Shown: in pieces, positions 49,994 to 58,166 of the stretch
Position numbering within the stretch: position 1 is the stretch's first letter
Layout of the letters: each line of letters begins with the position of its first letter
Assembly: GCA_947258655.1 (NCBI GenBank)
Contig: CAMYJD010000006.1
Coordinates: 62,001 to 126,000 of the forward strand
Source: an uncultured Gammaproteobacteria bacterium
GTDB lineage: Bacteria > Pseudomonadota > Gammaproteobacteria > JAADHQ01
Reading direction: 5' to 3'
Length of the DNA: 64,000 bases
Translations under genes and position numbers: made by a program
The notes under the pieces: model-generated
What the model was told of the DNA's origin: nothing
The model's database searches: none
Seen by the model: the letters and a program-made list of their open reading frames with translations, nothing else

Positions 49994-51397
49994 CTAGATT
50001 TTCTCCTTACCTTTCAATCCTATCTTGAACTTCTTCAGATAATCATTCGGCTTTTTACCATCATAGGTAATGTTGTCGATGAAATGCGTTTGCGGAGCAC
50101 GGAATCCGTCTTCCTTGGCAAAGTCTGGGAATTCAGAGGCCTTCAGTTTACCTTCCGCAATCAGCTCTTTCGCCGCCGTTGCATAGATGTCCGGACGATA
50201 GACCTTCTTGGCAATATCCATGTACCAGCTGTCCGGTTTCTGTTCCGAGATCTGACCCCAACGACGCATCTGGGTCAGATACCAGATAGCATCACTGTAA
50301 TACGGGTAGGTAGCGAAATAACGGAAGAACACATTGAAGTCAGGTACTGCACGTTTGTCGCCTTTTTCGTATTCGAATGTACCGGTCATACTGTTGGCGA
50401 TAACATCATAATCAGCGCCGACATACTCGGACTTGGCCAGGATCTTGACCGCTTCAGGACGATTGGCATTGTTTTTGTCATCCAGCCACTTGGCTGCACG
50501 AATCATCGCCTTGACCACGCGGATATGGGTGTTCGGGTTCTTGTCTGCCCATTTCTTACTGACGCCGAATACCTTTTCAGGGTTGTTTTTCCAGATTTCG
50601 TAGTCGGTGATGACCGGAACACCAATGCCCTTGAATACGGCCTGCTGGTTCCAGGGCTCACCTACGCAATAACCGTAGATGGTTCCCGCTTCCATGGTAG
50701 AAGGCATTTGTGGGGGAGGTGTAACCGACAGCAAAACATCGGCCTTGATTTGTCCCTTGATGTCACCCTTGTGCGGGGCATAGTAGCCGGGATTGATGCC
50801 GCCGGCAGCCAGCCAGTAACGCAGTTCATAGTTATGTGTGGATACCGGGAAAACCATGCCCATCTTGAAGGGTTTGCCGTCCGCCTTGTACTGATCCACG
50901 ACCGGCTTCAGGTAATCGGCCTTGATCGGATGAACCGGCTTGCCGCCCTTGTGCGGGACGTGCTTTTTCATTTCTTTCCAGATCTTGTTGGAAACGGTAA
51001 TGCCGTTACCGTTCAGATCCATACTGAATGCAGTAATAATGTGGTCCTGGGTACCGAAACCGATCGTAGCACCGAGCGGTTGACCGGCGAGCATATGGGC
51101 ACCATCCAGTTCGCCATCGATGACGCGGTCCAGCAATACCTTCCAGTTCGCCTGGGCTTCCAGCTTCACGTACAGGCCTTCGTCTTCGAAATAGCCTTTT
51201 TCATAGGCGATCGCGAGCGGCGCCATATCGGTTAATTTGATAAAGCCAAATTTCAGATCTTCCTTTTCTGGCTCTCCCACAGCGGCGTGGGATGCACTGG
51301 TCATCATGCCAAATCCGATGGCTGCGGCCATGGCAGTTTTCGCCAGGCTCTTACCCAGACTCAAGGGCCTTGAGTTGTCCGGTTTAAACTTCGTCAT
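49994..51397 (-). CDS. nrtA: Nitrate/nitrite-binding protein NrtA
   Basis: A 467-residue periplasmic substrate-binding protein. Residues 1-38 form a long signal peptide ending in MTSASHA; the mature domain has [20 protein letters not shown] near residue 51, [15 protein letters not shown] near 96, [12 protein letters not shown] near 245 and [20 protein letters not shown] near 361. These match the NrtA/NasF family. It is the first gene of the transport operon, driven by a sigma-54 promoter and a NasT-type leader upstream. Confidence 0.95.
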   Translation of the reverse strand: MTKFKPDNSRPLSLGKSLAKTAMAAAIGFGMMTSASHAAVGEPEKEDLKFGFIKLTDMAPLAIAYEKGYFEDEGLYVKLEAQANWKVLLDRVIDGELDGAHMLAGQPLGATIGFGTQDHIITAFSMDLNGNGITVSNKIWKEMKKHVPHKGGKPVHPIKADYLKPVVDQYKADGKPFKMGMVFPVSTHNYELRYWLAAGGINPGYYAPHKGDIKGQIKADVLLSVTPPPQMPSTMEAGTIYGYCVGEPWNQQAVFKGIGVPVITDYEIWKNNPEKVFGVSKKWADKNPNTHIRVVKAMIRAAKWLDDKNNANRPEAVKILAKSEYVGADYDVIANSMTGTFEYEKGDKRAVPDFNVFFRYFATYPYYSDAIWYLTQMRRWGQISEQKPDSWYMDIAKKVYRPDIYATAAKELIAEGKLKASEFPDFAKEDGFRAPQTHFIDNITYDGKKPNDYLKKFKIGLKGKEKI

Positions 51398-51436
51398 TGA
51401 TATCTCCTCTGTTTGGAGTAATTGATTATTAAGGTC

Positions 51437-51486
51437 AAAAAAAAGGCCCAGTCATGCATCTCCGCAAAGACATGCATGATTGGACC
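51437..51486 (-). terminator. Attenuator terminator in the nrtA leader
   Basis: On the minus strand GGTCCAATCATGCAT and ATGCATGACTGGGCC pair over fifteen positions (one mismatch, one G-U) around a 12-base loop and are followed by eight T. It lies between the promoter and nrtA, 40 bases from the start codon, so it should stop transcription unless antitermination occurs. Confidence 0.88.
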
Positions 51487-51522
51487 TCGTTATCCTGTGT
51501 CAGCGAGACCGCCGTTGGCCTC
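51482..51522 (-). promoter_or_regulatory. ANTAR (NasT) RNA target in the nrtA leader
   Basis: Two hairpins on the minus strand. P1 is GAGGCC-AACGGC-GGTCTC (51522-51505); P2 is GGAT-AACGAG-GTCC (51495-51482). Each loop is a hexamer with A at position 1 and G at position 4, the pattern recognised by ANTAR antiterminators. The right arm of P2 overlaps the left arm of the terminator by five bases, so P2 and the terminator cannot form together. Confidence 0.85.
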
Positions 51523-51566
51523 ATGTATATAGTACCCGGAGGTAGTATATTGCTGCTTGCTTATAT

Positions 51567-51582
51567 TGCAGTAATTATGCCA
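51567..51582 (-). promoter_or_regulatory. Sigma-54 promoter of nrtA
   Basis: On the minus strand TGGCAT-AATTAC-TGCA has GG and GC separated by exactly ten bases, as required for -24/-12 elements. The predicted start is near 51556, giving a leader of about 160 bases that contains P1, P2 and the terminator. Confidence 0.8.
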
Positions 51583-51685
51583 GATATGGCCTGTGATTTA
51601 TCTTGTTGTTTTGTATTAATATATAGAAATGTGCGCGATATTGTCGTGGCGCTGATGTCAATATATTGCACAATAATAGGGCTGC

Positions 51686-51702
51686 TGCACCTCAATAGTG
51701 CA
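51686..51702. promoter_or_regulatory. NtrC-like binding site upstream of nrtA
   Basis: TGCAC-CTCAATA-GTGCA matches the NtrC consensus TGCAC-N7-GTGCA perfectly. Its centre is about 138 bases upstream of the predicted nrtA transcription start. It touches the nasT 3' end region. Confidence 0.78.
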
Positions 51703-51709
51703 ATGGATT

Positions 51710-52294
51710 TCAGGAAAGCAGGTCAAATGTGGCGATAATCCCTTCGGCGATTTCCGCAATGCGTTTGTTCTTGTCCATGGCCATTTTACGCAATGCCTGG
51801 TAGGCCTCGTCCTCTGAATATTGCTTGTGCTGCATCAGTAAGCCCTTGGCCTTGTCGATGACCTTGCGTTCTTCGAGTTGTGTGCGCGTCTTGACCAGGT
51901 CCAGTTTAAGCTTCTGCACCTCGGCAAAACGCGTTACCGCTACCTGTAATATAGACTTGATCCGCTGGGCCTCAAGCGTGCCGACGATATAGGTTGCAAC
52001 ACCGTTCTTGATGGCTTGCTCTATGATCTCGTCTTCATTGGACCCGGTAAACAGTATGACCGGCACCGAAAAGCCCTGGTTGATGCTCCTGATTTGTTGC
52101 AACAGGCTACCGTCCAGTTGCTCGACTTCGATAATAATGGCATCAGGTACGTTGTTGTCTAGATGGGCATGAATATCCTGGTCGTTGGTCATGGTCTCTA
52201 TCTTGTCGACACCGATACTCGTCAATGTTGCCTTGAGTTCATCCGCAGGATCAACTTCCTGCAAAACGAGCAAAATTTCTTTAATTCCAGTCAT
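51710..52294 (-). CDS. nasT: NasT-type nitrate response antiterminator (ANTAR)
   Basis: A 194-residue protein with an N-terminal receiver-like domain and a C-terminal ANTAR domain (IDKAKGLLMQHKQYSEDEAY near residue 148, with IAEIAEGIIATFDLL at the end). The position of the receiver Asp reads IIIEVEQLD, so phosphorylation is unlikely, as in other NasT proteins. NasT binds leader RNA to prevent termination; two candidate targets lie nearby. The usual partner NasS, a nitrate-sensing NrtA relative, is not in the window. The frame extends to 52522, but the Met at 52294 fits the family and lies after a sigma-54 promoter. Confidence 0.9.
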   Translation of the reverse strand: MTGIKEILLVLQEVDPADELKATLTSIGVDKIETMTNDQDIHAHLDNNVPDAIIIEVEQLDGSLLQQIRSINQGFSVPVILFTGSNEDEIIEQAIKNGVATYIVGTLEAQRIKSILQVAVTRFAEVQKLKLDLVKTRTQLEERKVIDKAKGLLMQHKQYSEDEAYQALRKMAMDKNKRIAEIAEGIIATFDLLS

Positions 52295-52333
52295 GTCAGC
52301 TACTTGCTTGTCAGGAGATAAGCAATAAGTTAG

Positions 52334-52349
52334 GCAACTATTATGCCAA
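52334..52349 (-). promoter_or_regulatory. Sigma-54 promoter of nasT
   Basis: On the minus strand TTGGCATAATAGTTGC carries the -24 GG and -12 GC with ten bases between and the full TTGC. The predicted start is near 52322, leaving a 28-base leader without a terminator. It is the best sigma-54 match in the window. Confidence 0.85.
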
Positions 52350-52454
52350 TACGATCCGGGCCGGTAATTTGATATGCCTATAGCTGTTTCACGGATCGCA
52401 AACGGATATTGTTTGACACGGTCAAGAATGAGGCGATCCAACAATGCCGCGTGC

Positions 52455-52469
52455 GCACTGTATCTGTGC
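52455..52469. promoter_or_regulatory. NtrC-like site upstream of nasT (and glgC)
   Basis: GCAC-TGTATCT-GTGC keeps the NtrC spacing and core, with the outer bases only partly matching. Its centre is about 140 bases upstream of the nasT start and about 150 bases before glgC, so it could serve nasT or both. The rest of 52295-52613 showed no convincing glgC promoter. Confidence 0.65.
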
Positions 52470-52613
52470 AGTATCTGGCATAATAATATATGCGCGGACG
52501 AATTTGGTGCGGCTATGTCCATCAGATAAGCATAAGCCTATGGTCTATCTCCATTGAAAAGTAGGCAAGCTTATTGCATTGGCAGAACATAGATAACTAA
52601 TGGAAACCTGTTT

Positions 52614-53834
52614 ATGCTTGAAGAAACCCTGACATTTATTCTTGCGGGTGGCGCCGGATCAAGACTGCAACCACTGACGTCGGATCGCGCCAAGCCTGCT
52701 GTACCCTTCGGTGGAAAATATCGCATTATCGATTTTACCCTGGCCAACTGCTTGCACTCCGAACTGCGGCGTATTCTCGTGCTGACACAGTACAAATCGC
52801 ATTCATTACAGAAACATCTGCGAGACGGCTGGTCGGTATTCAACCCTGAGCTGGGCGAATATATCACTACCATCCCTGCCCAGATGCGCAGAGGCCTGGG
52901 CTGGTATGATGGTACGGCGGATGCGATTTATCAGAACCTGTATCTGATAGAACGCAGTGGGGCAAAATATGTCCTGATCCTGTCCGGTGACCATATATAC
53001 CGTATGGACTATGCACCACTGATCAAGGCGCATGTGGACTCCGGTGCAGCAGCGACTATCGCCTGCATGAATGTCGATCTTGAACAGGCATCCGCATTTG
53101 GGGTGATGGAGATCGATACCAATAATCGCATTGTCGATTTCCAGGAAAAACCGCCGAATCCTGCACCGCTGTCCGATCAGGCAGAGCAGGCGTTGGTATC
53201 GATGGGTATCTATGTCTTTTCCATGGATATGTTGAAGGAGCTGCTGGAAAAGGATTCCAGTGATGACAAATCCACGCATGATTTTGGTCGGGACATCCTC
53301 CCGGGGCTTATCAGGCAACAGCCGGTATATGCCTATAGCTTCGGTGGCCATGCGGGGCGTGTTTCGCAGGATAACTACTGGAAAGACGTGGGTACGATCG
53401 ATTCCTATTATGAGGCGAATATGGACCTGTTAAAGGCCGTGCCACCACTGAACCTGTATCAGGATGACTGGCAAATCCGCACCTATCAATCACAGACGCC
53501 ACCGGCAAGAACAGTGCCAGGCGAATCAGGGACCGAAGGTATTTTTATTAATTCTATAGTCGCAGGTGGAACGATTATCGCGGGCGGGAATATCTCGCAT
53601 TCGATTATATTCAAGAATGTATTCGTTGACGATGATGCATTTGTTGAAAACTCATTGTTGTTTGATGGCGTGCGTATCGGAAAAAACACAAGAATCAATA
53701 ACTGTATTATTGAAAAGCATGTGCATGTCCCTGATGATGAAGTGATTGGCTATGATATTGAGCAGGACCGTCAGCGCTTCAGTGTATCGGATAAGGGTAT
53801 AACGGTGATTCCTAAAGGCTATCGTTTCACCTGA
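52614..53834 (+). CDS. glgC: Glucose-1-phosphate adenylyltransferase
   Basis: A 406-residue enzyme supplying ADP-glucose for glycogen. The nucleotide-binding start [20 protein letters not shown] near residue 8 is followed by [15 protein letters not shown] near 32, [11 protein letters not shown] near 99, [11 protein letters not shown] near 120 and FQEKPPNP near 178; the C-terminal half is a left-handed beta-helix with [18 protein letters not shown]. Other glycogen genes are not in the window. It lies between nasT and the nitrogen-oxide operon. Confidence 0.96.
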   Translation: MLEETLTFILAGGAGSRLQPLTSDRAKPAVPFGGKYRIIDFTLANCLHSELRRILVLTQYKSHSLQKHLRDGWSVFNPELGEYITTIPAQMRRGLGWYDGTADAIYQNLYLIERSGAKYVLILSGDHIYRMDYAPLIKAHVDSGAAATIACMNVDLEQASAFGVMEIDTNNRIVDFQEKPPNPAPLSDQAEQALVSMGIYVFSMDMLKELLEKDSSDDKSTHDFGRDILPGLIRQQPVYAYSFGGHAGRVSQDNYWKDVGTIDSYYEANMDLLKAVPPLNLYQDDWQIRTYQSQTPPARTVPGESGTEGIFINSIVAGGTIIAGGNISHSIIFKNVFVDDDAFVENSLLFDGVRIGKNTRINNCIIEKHVHVPDDEVIGYDIEQDRQRFSVSDKGITVIPKGYRFT

Positions 53835-53896
53835 ATCTGATTCTAAGCGCGGCCAACGTAAAGTTGGAGTGCGTGAATCATCAAATGTGTGCATTA

Positions 53897-53913
53897 TGCA
53901 CAACGATTGTGCA
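53897..53913. promoter_or_regulatory. NtrC-like site upstream of the nitrogen-oxide operon
   Basis: TGCAC-AACGATT-GTGCA is a perfect TGCAC-N7-GTGCA palindrome. The overlapping GTGCATTATGCAC (53889-53901) extends the symmetry. The centre is about 87 bases before the predicted transcription start. Confidence 0.8.
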
Positions 53914-53965
53914 GCTTGAGGTCTCTAATCTATAGCGGTCCTGCTAAAACATTGATTTATCGGTC

Positions 53966-53981
53966 TGGCATGAAACATGCT
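53966..53981 (+). promoter_or_regulatory. Sigma-54 promoter of the nitrogen-oxide operon
   Basis: TGGCAT-GAAACA-TGCT has GG and GC ten bases apart. The predicted start is near 53992, so the RNA would begin right at the first hairpin of the leader. Confidence 0.8.
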
Positions 53982-53990
53982 AAATGTTAC

Positions 53991-54059
53991 CCGTGACCAA
54001 AGGCGGTCACGGTAATTTTAAAACTTCGGGACATTGATCCCGATCGAGGCAAAGGCGCC
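53991..54059 (+). promoter_or_regulatory. ANTAR (NasT) RNA target in the operon leader
   Basis: P1 is CCGTGACC-AAAGGC-GGTCACGG (53991-54012), an eight-base stem with hexaloop AAAGGC. P2 is GGC-AAAGGC-GCC (54048-54059) with the same loop. Both loops have A at position 1 and G at position 4. A third stem, TCGGGA-CATTGA-TCCCGA (54026-54043), lies between them. The right arm of P2 overlaps the left arm of the terminator at 54056. Confidence 0.83.
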
Positions 54060-54101
54060 CATTGTGAGTCAATTTATTGGTTCATGAGAGGGCGTTTTTT
54101 T
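54056..54101 (+). terminator. Attenuator terminator in the operon leader
   Basis: CGCCC (54056-54060) pairs with GGGCG (54090-54094) and is followed by seven T; inner TCAA/TTGG pairing can extend the stem. It lies 15 bases before the start codon of the flavoprotein gene and overlaps P2 of the ANTAR target. Confidence 0.75.
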
Positions 54102-54115
54102 ATGAGTACAGGTAC

Positions 54116-56098
54116 ATGACTGCCGAAGTATTGAAGCAAGAGCAACAGTATGCACGCAAGTCCTTCGATATTATCGTCGTTGGCATGGGCCCTGTCGGGC
54201 TGCATTTTCTCCAGAAACTGATGGGTATGGATGCCGCGCTCGGTATCGCGGTCTTCGGTGACGAGCCGTGGCAACCCTACAACCGGGTAAAACTGTCTTC
54301 ATTGTTATCAGGAGATATCAGGGAAGAATCCTTATACGAAGCCAATGCGATTCTGGATAATGCGTCCGTATATCCTTTTTATAATAACCGGATTGTATCA
54401 ATCGATCGTTATGCCCATGAGGTCGTAGACAGTCAGGGCCAGAGATATGCATATGGCAAGCTTGTGCTGGCGACAGGTTCGAGTGCGCATATACCGGTTA
54501 TAGAGGGTGTGCAGCTGAACAATGTATTCCGCTTCCGTGACCTTCATGACGTAATGTCGCTGATGGGTAGAAGCGTGATGACGCGTACAACCGTCGTTAT
54601 CGGCGGCGGCCTGCTCGGCCTGGAAGCAGCCAGGTCCATGCAGCGTTTCAATACCGATGTGCATGTCGTTGAACACGATATGTGGTTGATGTTCAAACAA
54701 CTGGATGACACAGCGGGCGCTTGTTTGCAGGAGCATATAGAGACTACCGGGATCAAGGTGCATACCAGTCAGCATGTTAAGAAAATCATCGGTGACGACA
54801 GAGTGACGGGTGTACAACTGGCAAATAATGAGACCATCGAATGCGATACGGTCATCCTTGCTACAGGTATTGTAGCCAATGTGCAACTGGCACTCGACTC
54901 TGGTTTGCACATCGGTAAAGGCATAAGGGTAAACGATAATCTGCAAACCAATGACAATGATATCTATGCTATTGGTGAATGCGCAGAGCACGATGAAAAG
55001 GTGTATGGCCTGGTCGGGCCTGGCTATGAGCAGGCTGCGGTTCTGGCGCATCATATTGAAGGCAGGAAGAGTGTTTATAAGGGTTCTGTCTCTGCGGCAA
55101 AATTGAAGGTGGTAGGCTTGCCGGTATTTAGCGCCGGGGAAGTCGAGCAGGGGGAGAGCCATGTTGATAAGTATGTCTATCAGGATCAAGAGAAAAATAT
55201 TTATCGTAAGCTTATTGTCAGAAACGGGCGTCTTCGAGGTGTCGTAGGTGTAGGCGAATGGCCTGGCATACATCGGTTTCAGGAAGCAATTGCGAAAAAG
55301 CGCCGCGTGTGGCCATGGCAGTCGGGCAGATTTATCGATGAAGGCATTATGTGGAATGATGTGCTGGCGGAAAATGTTATCGACTGGCCGGCATCTGCGA
55401 CGGTATGCAACTGCACCGGTGTAACACGTGGGCAGCTGGATCTGGCGCAAAGTAAAGGGGCAACGACAGTAGCGCAAATCGCGACGATGACATGTGCATC
55501 TACCGTTTGCGGTTCCTGTAAAAACCTGATTGGCGATTATCTTGGTAGCAGTGCTGCGCCAGAACCGGTAAAGGGCTTCCGGATGCTGTTTATAGCCTCG
55601 TTGCTAGCAACGCTCGCTGCATTGTTGTTTTTTCTGTTTCCTGTTGTCGACTATACGAGCACCTCGCAGGCAGGCTGGTCCATTGATATGTTGTGGCGGG
55701 ACAGCTTTTTCAAGCAGGTGAGCGGATTTACGGTACTCGGCGTCGCCGCCTTTATCTCCGTCATCTCAATCCGTAAGCGGGTGCAGAAGCTTTTCAAGTT
55801 ATGGGAATTTACTTCCTGGCGGATCGTGCATGTCGTGCTCGGTCTGTTGGTGCTGGGTATTCTGTTTTTACATACCGGTTTTCGTATGGGCAATAATCTC
55901 AATTTTGCCTTGATGTTGACATTCAGCAGCTTGTTGCTGGTGGGCGCAATTGCGGGTGTCGCGATTGCCTATGAGCACAGCTTGCCGAGAAGGCTGGCAA
56001 AACATGTACGTTCAATCGCTCTGTGGTCGCATATCATTTTATTATGGCCGCTGCCGGCCTTGTTGGGCTTTCATATTCTGAAAACGTATTACTTTTAA
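54116..56098 (+). CDS. NirB-like FAD/[2Fe-2S] flavoprotein fused to a bis-heme cytochrome b
   Basis: A 660-residue protein. Residues 15-400 resemble the flavin half of NAD(P)H nitrite reductase: FAD motif VGMGPVGLHF near 21, NAD(P) motif IGGGLLGLEAA near 161, and YAIGECAEHDE near 285. A BFD-like [2Fe-2S] site follows (CNCTGVTRGQL near 430, CASTVCGSC near 461). Instead of the siroheme domain there are five membrane helices from about 487. The third carries His572 and His586 and the fifth His639 and His653, each pair 14 apart, as expected for two stacked b hemes. I chose the ATG at 54116 because it lies after the leader terminator. It should carry electrons from cytoplasmic NAD(P)H across the membrane. 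The stop overlaps the next start (TAATG). Confidence 0.85.
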   Translation: MTAEVLKQEQQYARKSFDIIVVGMGPVGLHFLQKLMGMDAALGIAVFGDEPWQPYNRVKLSSLLSGDIREESLYEANAILDNASVYPFYNNRIVSIDRYAHEVVDSQGQRYAYGKLVLATGSSAHIPVIEGVQLNNVFRFRDLHDVMSLMGRSVMTRTTVVIGGGLLGLEAARSMQRFNTDVHVVEHDMWLMFKQLDDTAGACLQEHIETTGIKVHTSQHVKKIIGDDRVTGVQLANNETIECDTVILATGIVANVQLALDSGLHIGKGIRVNDNLQTNDNDIYAIGECAEHDEKVYGLVGPGYEQAAVLAHHIEGRKSVYKGSVSAAKLKVVGLPVFSAGEVEQGESHVDKYVYQDQEKNIYRKLIVRNGRLRGVVGVGEWPGIHRFQEAIAKKRRVWPWQSGRFIDEGIMWNDVLAENVIDWPASATVCNCTGVTRGQLDLAQSKGATTVAQIATMTCASTVCGSCKNLIGDYLGSSAAPEPVKGFRMLFIASLLATLAALLFFLFPVVDYTSTSQAGWSIDMLWRDSFFKQVSGFTVLGVAAFISVISIRKRVQKLFKLWEFTSWRIVHVVLGLLVLGILFLHTGFRMGNNLNFALMLTFSSLLLVGAIAGVAIAYEHSLPRRLAKHVRSIALWSHIILLWPLPALLGFHILKTYYF

Positions 56099-57489
56099 TG
56101 AAGCATTCAAAACTCTGGCTGCTATGGCTGACAATAATCGTGATATCAGGCGCATATTTAACATACCTGCTTATTGATGGTGAGGATAAAACCATGTTCA
56201 TGCCCGGTGCCATGACAGGTGGGCATCATCAGATAGGTGTTGCCTGTGAAGCCTGTCATACGGATTCATTCACGGATAAGGAAGATATGCAGAAGGCATG
56301 TGAAAGCTGTCATGGCGAGCAGCGCAAGAAACCGTTTGATTCGCATCCGCGCGCGAAATTTACCGATCCTCGTAATGCGGACCGGTTGGAAAATATTGAT
56401 GCGTTGCATTGCATCACCTGCCACGTCGAACACAAACCGGAAATAACGCAAAAGACCGGCCTGACACAGCCTGTCGATTTTTGTGTGCATTGTCATCAGG
56501 ATATAGCCGAAGAGCGCCCGAGCCATGCGGGTATGGGCTTCGAGACCTGTGCCAGTGCGGGTTGTCACAACTTTCATAATAATCGTGCCCTGTATACAGA
56601 CTTCCTGGTCAAGCATATGCATGAAGCGGATATGCTCGACAAACAGAAAATGCCGGCACGGGAATTTGCCAGTGTGCTTGAAGATATCGCGACCTATCCG
56701 CATGACCGTTATCCGGTTGGCAAGCTGGAAGTGAAAGATATGGATGCCCCTGAAGGCATGCAGGTCGCGGATGATATTGTGCATGACTGGGTCACGACGG
56801 CACATGCCGGTTCGGGTGTAAATTGTACTGCCTGTCATATGGTCAGCGGGGAAGATGATAAAAAGGTATGGGATGACCACCCCGATCATCGTGCCTGTCA
56901 GACATGTCATGATATTGAAGTGAACCAGTTTATGCAGGGCAAGCATGGCATGCGTCTGAAGTCAGGTCTTTCGCCGATGACGCCCGCTCAGGCCCGCTTG
57001 CCGATGAAGGCAGATTCACATGATACAGAACTGACCTGTAATACATGTCACCAGACACACGCCTACAAACTCGAGACTGCAGCGGTTGAGGCATGCCTCG
57101 GTTGTCATGATGACAAGCATAGCATAGCTTATAAGAATTCCTCGCATTATGAACTCTGGCAAAAGGAAAGCAAAGGTGAATTGCCTGAAGGCAGTGGCGT
57201 TTCGTGTGCCACCTGCCATATGCCGCGCACATCCATCGATGTCAGTGACTGGTTGCGACGCGTGGTCGTGCAACATAACCAGAACGCGACGCTTGTGCCG
57301 AACGAGAAGATGATTCGACCGGTCTGTCTGAACTGTCACGGCCTTGGCTTCTCGATTGATGCGCTCGCAGATGAAGACCTGGTGCAGCGTAATTTCAAGG
57401 GCAAGCCATCCAAACATATTAACAGTATCGATATGGCGGAACAGGATAATAAAAGGCATTTGGAGGAAACCGGAGGTGAAACATTCTAG
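56098..57489 (+). CDS. Membrane-anchored eleven-heme cytochrome c
   Basis: A 463-residue protein with an N-terminal signal anchor (residues about 5-25, LWLLWLTIIVISGAYLTYLL) and then a periplasmic part. Ten CxxCH sites are seen (CEACH at 50, CESCH, CITCH, CVHCH, CTACH, CQTCH, CNTCH, CLGCH, CATCH and CLNCH near 410) plus one CASAGCH at 151 with four residues between the cysteines. I do not recognise the exact family; octaheme hydroxylamine oxidoreductase-like and other multiheme nitrite reductases are the nearest ideas. The start overlaps the stop of the flavocytochrome b gene, so the two proteins are probably made together as one electron path. Confidence 0.83.
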   Translation: MKHSKLWLLWLTIIVISGAYLTYLLIDGEDKTMFMPGAMTGGHHQIGVACEACHTDSFTDKEDMQKACESCHGEQRKKPFDSHPRAKFTDPRNADRLENIDALHCITCHVEHKPEITQKTGLTQPVDFCVHCHQDIAEERPSHAGMGFETCASAGCHNFHNNRALYTDFLVKHMHEADMLDKQKMPAREFASVLEDIATYPHDRYPVGKLEVKDMDAPEGMQVADDIVHDWVTTAHAGSGVNCTACHMVSGEDDKKVWDDHPDHRACQTCHDIEVNQFMQGKHGMRLKSGLSPMTPAQARLPMKADSHDTELTCNTCHQTHAYKLETAAVEACLGCHDDKHSIAYKNSSHYELWQKESKGELPEGSGVSCATCHMPRTSIDVSDWLRRVVVQHNQNATLVPNEKMIRPVCLNCHGLGFSIDALADEDLVQRNFKGKPSKHINSIDMAEQDNKRHLEETGGETF

Positions 57490-57561
57490 AACTGACATGG
57501 CTGACAGAGCCGTAACATGAATACAACATAATTTACACATGACTAAACAAGGAGACTTGAA

Positions 57562-58152
57562 ATGAACAAAACCAAACTGGCAGTAAGCATGGGCACGGCA
57601 ATCGCGATAGCCTCTGCGACGACAACACTAAATGCAGCAGGTGACATGGTGCCGGTCAAGGCCATGGCGGATGCATTGCATCTGGTAATGGACTCTGACC
57701 GTACAATCTATACACGCAAGATTGTCAATCGTCTGGTCAAGAAAGACAAGGTCATCAAGGCCAGTGAGCATTTTGAAGATGACAAGGCGCTGGTACTACC
57801 CGCACAAATGTTCCGCTTCGGCGCCGAGCTTGTACAAAAGCGCTCGGAAAAATTACCGGATGTGAATTTCAGTTATTCACTACAGTCGCTGTGGCCGGTG
57901 AACAGGCAAAATGCACCGAAAACCAAGGCCGAAAAAGACGGCCTGAAGTTTGTCGCGGAAAACAAGGGTAAAAACTACTACACCGAGGAAACACTCGGCG
58001 GCAAGAAGTATTTTACTGCCGTTTATGCCGATACTGGTGTAGCGCCCGTCTGTGTGTCCTGTCATAACAAGCACAAGGACTCCCCGAAGCGTGACTTCAA
58101 GCTGGGCGATGTCATGGGTGGTGTGGTTATCCGTATACCGATTGACGGATAA
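57562..58152 (+). CDS. DUF3365 (Tll0287-like) heme protein
   Basis: A 196-residue exported protein with a signal peptide ending near residue 26 (ATTTLNAAG) and a C-terminal heme motif APVCVSCHNKH near residue 163. The PAS-like DUF3365 fold is suggested by GKKYFTAVYAD and the ending GDVMGGVVIRIPI. Relatives are heme-binding sensors or electron carriers of unclear function. It lies 72 bases after the multiheme gene and 14 before the cytochrome c gene, within the same operon. Confidence 0.82.
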   Translation: MNKTKLAVSMGTAIAIASATTTLNAAGDMVPVKAMADALHLVMDSDRTIYTRKIVNRLVKKDKVIKASEHFEDDKALVLPAQMFRFGAELVQKRSEKLPDVNFSYSLQSLWPVNRQNAPKTKAEKDGLKFVAENKGKNYYTEETLGGKKYFTAVYADTGVAPVCVSCHNKHKDSPKRDFKLGDVMGGVVIRIPIDG

Positions 58153-58166
58153 TCGGGCATAATGTC

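Noticed and set aside
50084-51235. A 383-codon open frame on the plus strand, antisense to nrtA
   Set aside because: It lies wholly inside nrtA, which has clear family motifs on the other strand; its own translation has no recognisable domain and is rich in residues expected from antisense reading.
52482-52500. TGGCATAATAATATATGC upstream of glgC considered as a sigma-54 promoter
   Set aside because: GG and GC are 13 bases apart rather than the required 10.
54026-54043. Stem TCGGGA-CATTGA-TCCCGA considered as the second ANTAR hairpin
   Set aside because: Its hexaloop starts with C and has T at position 4; the GGC-AAAGGC-GCC hairpin at 54048-54059 fits the loop rule and overlaps the terminator.
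54398-55477. A 359-codon open frame on the minus strand, antisense to the flavoprotein gene
   Set aside because: The flavoprotein frame has FAD, NAD and iron-sulfur motifs; the antisense frame has none.
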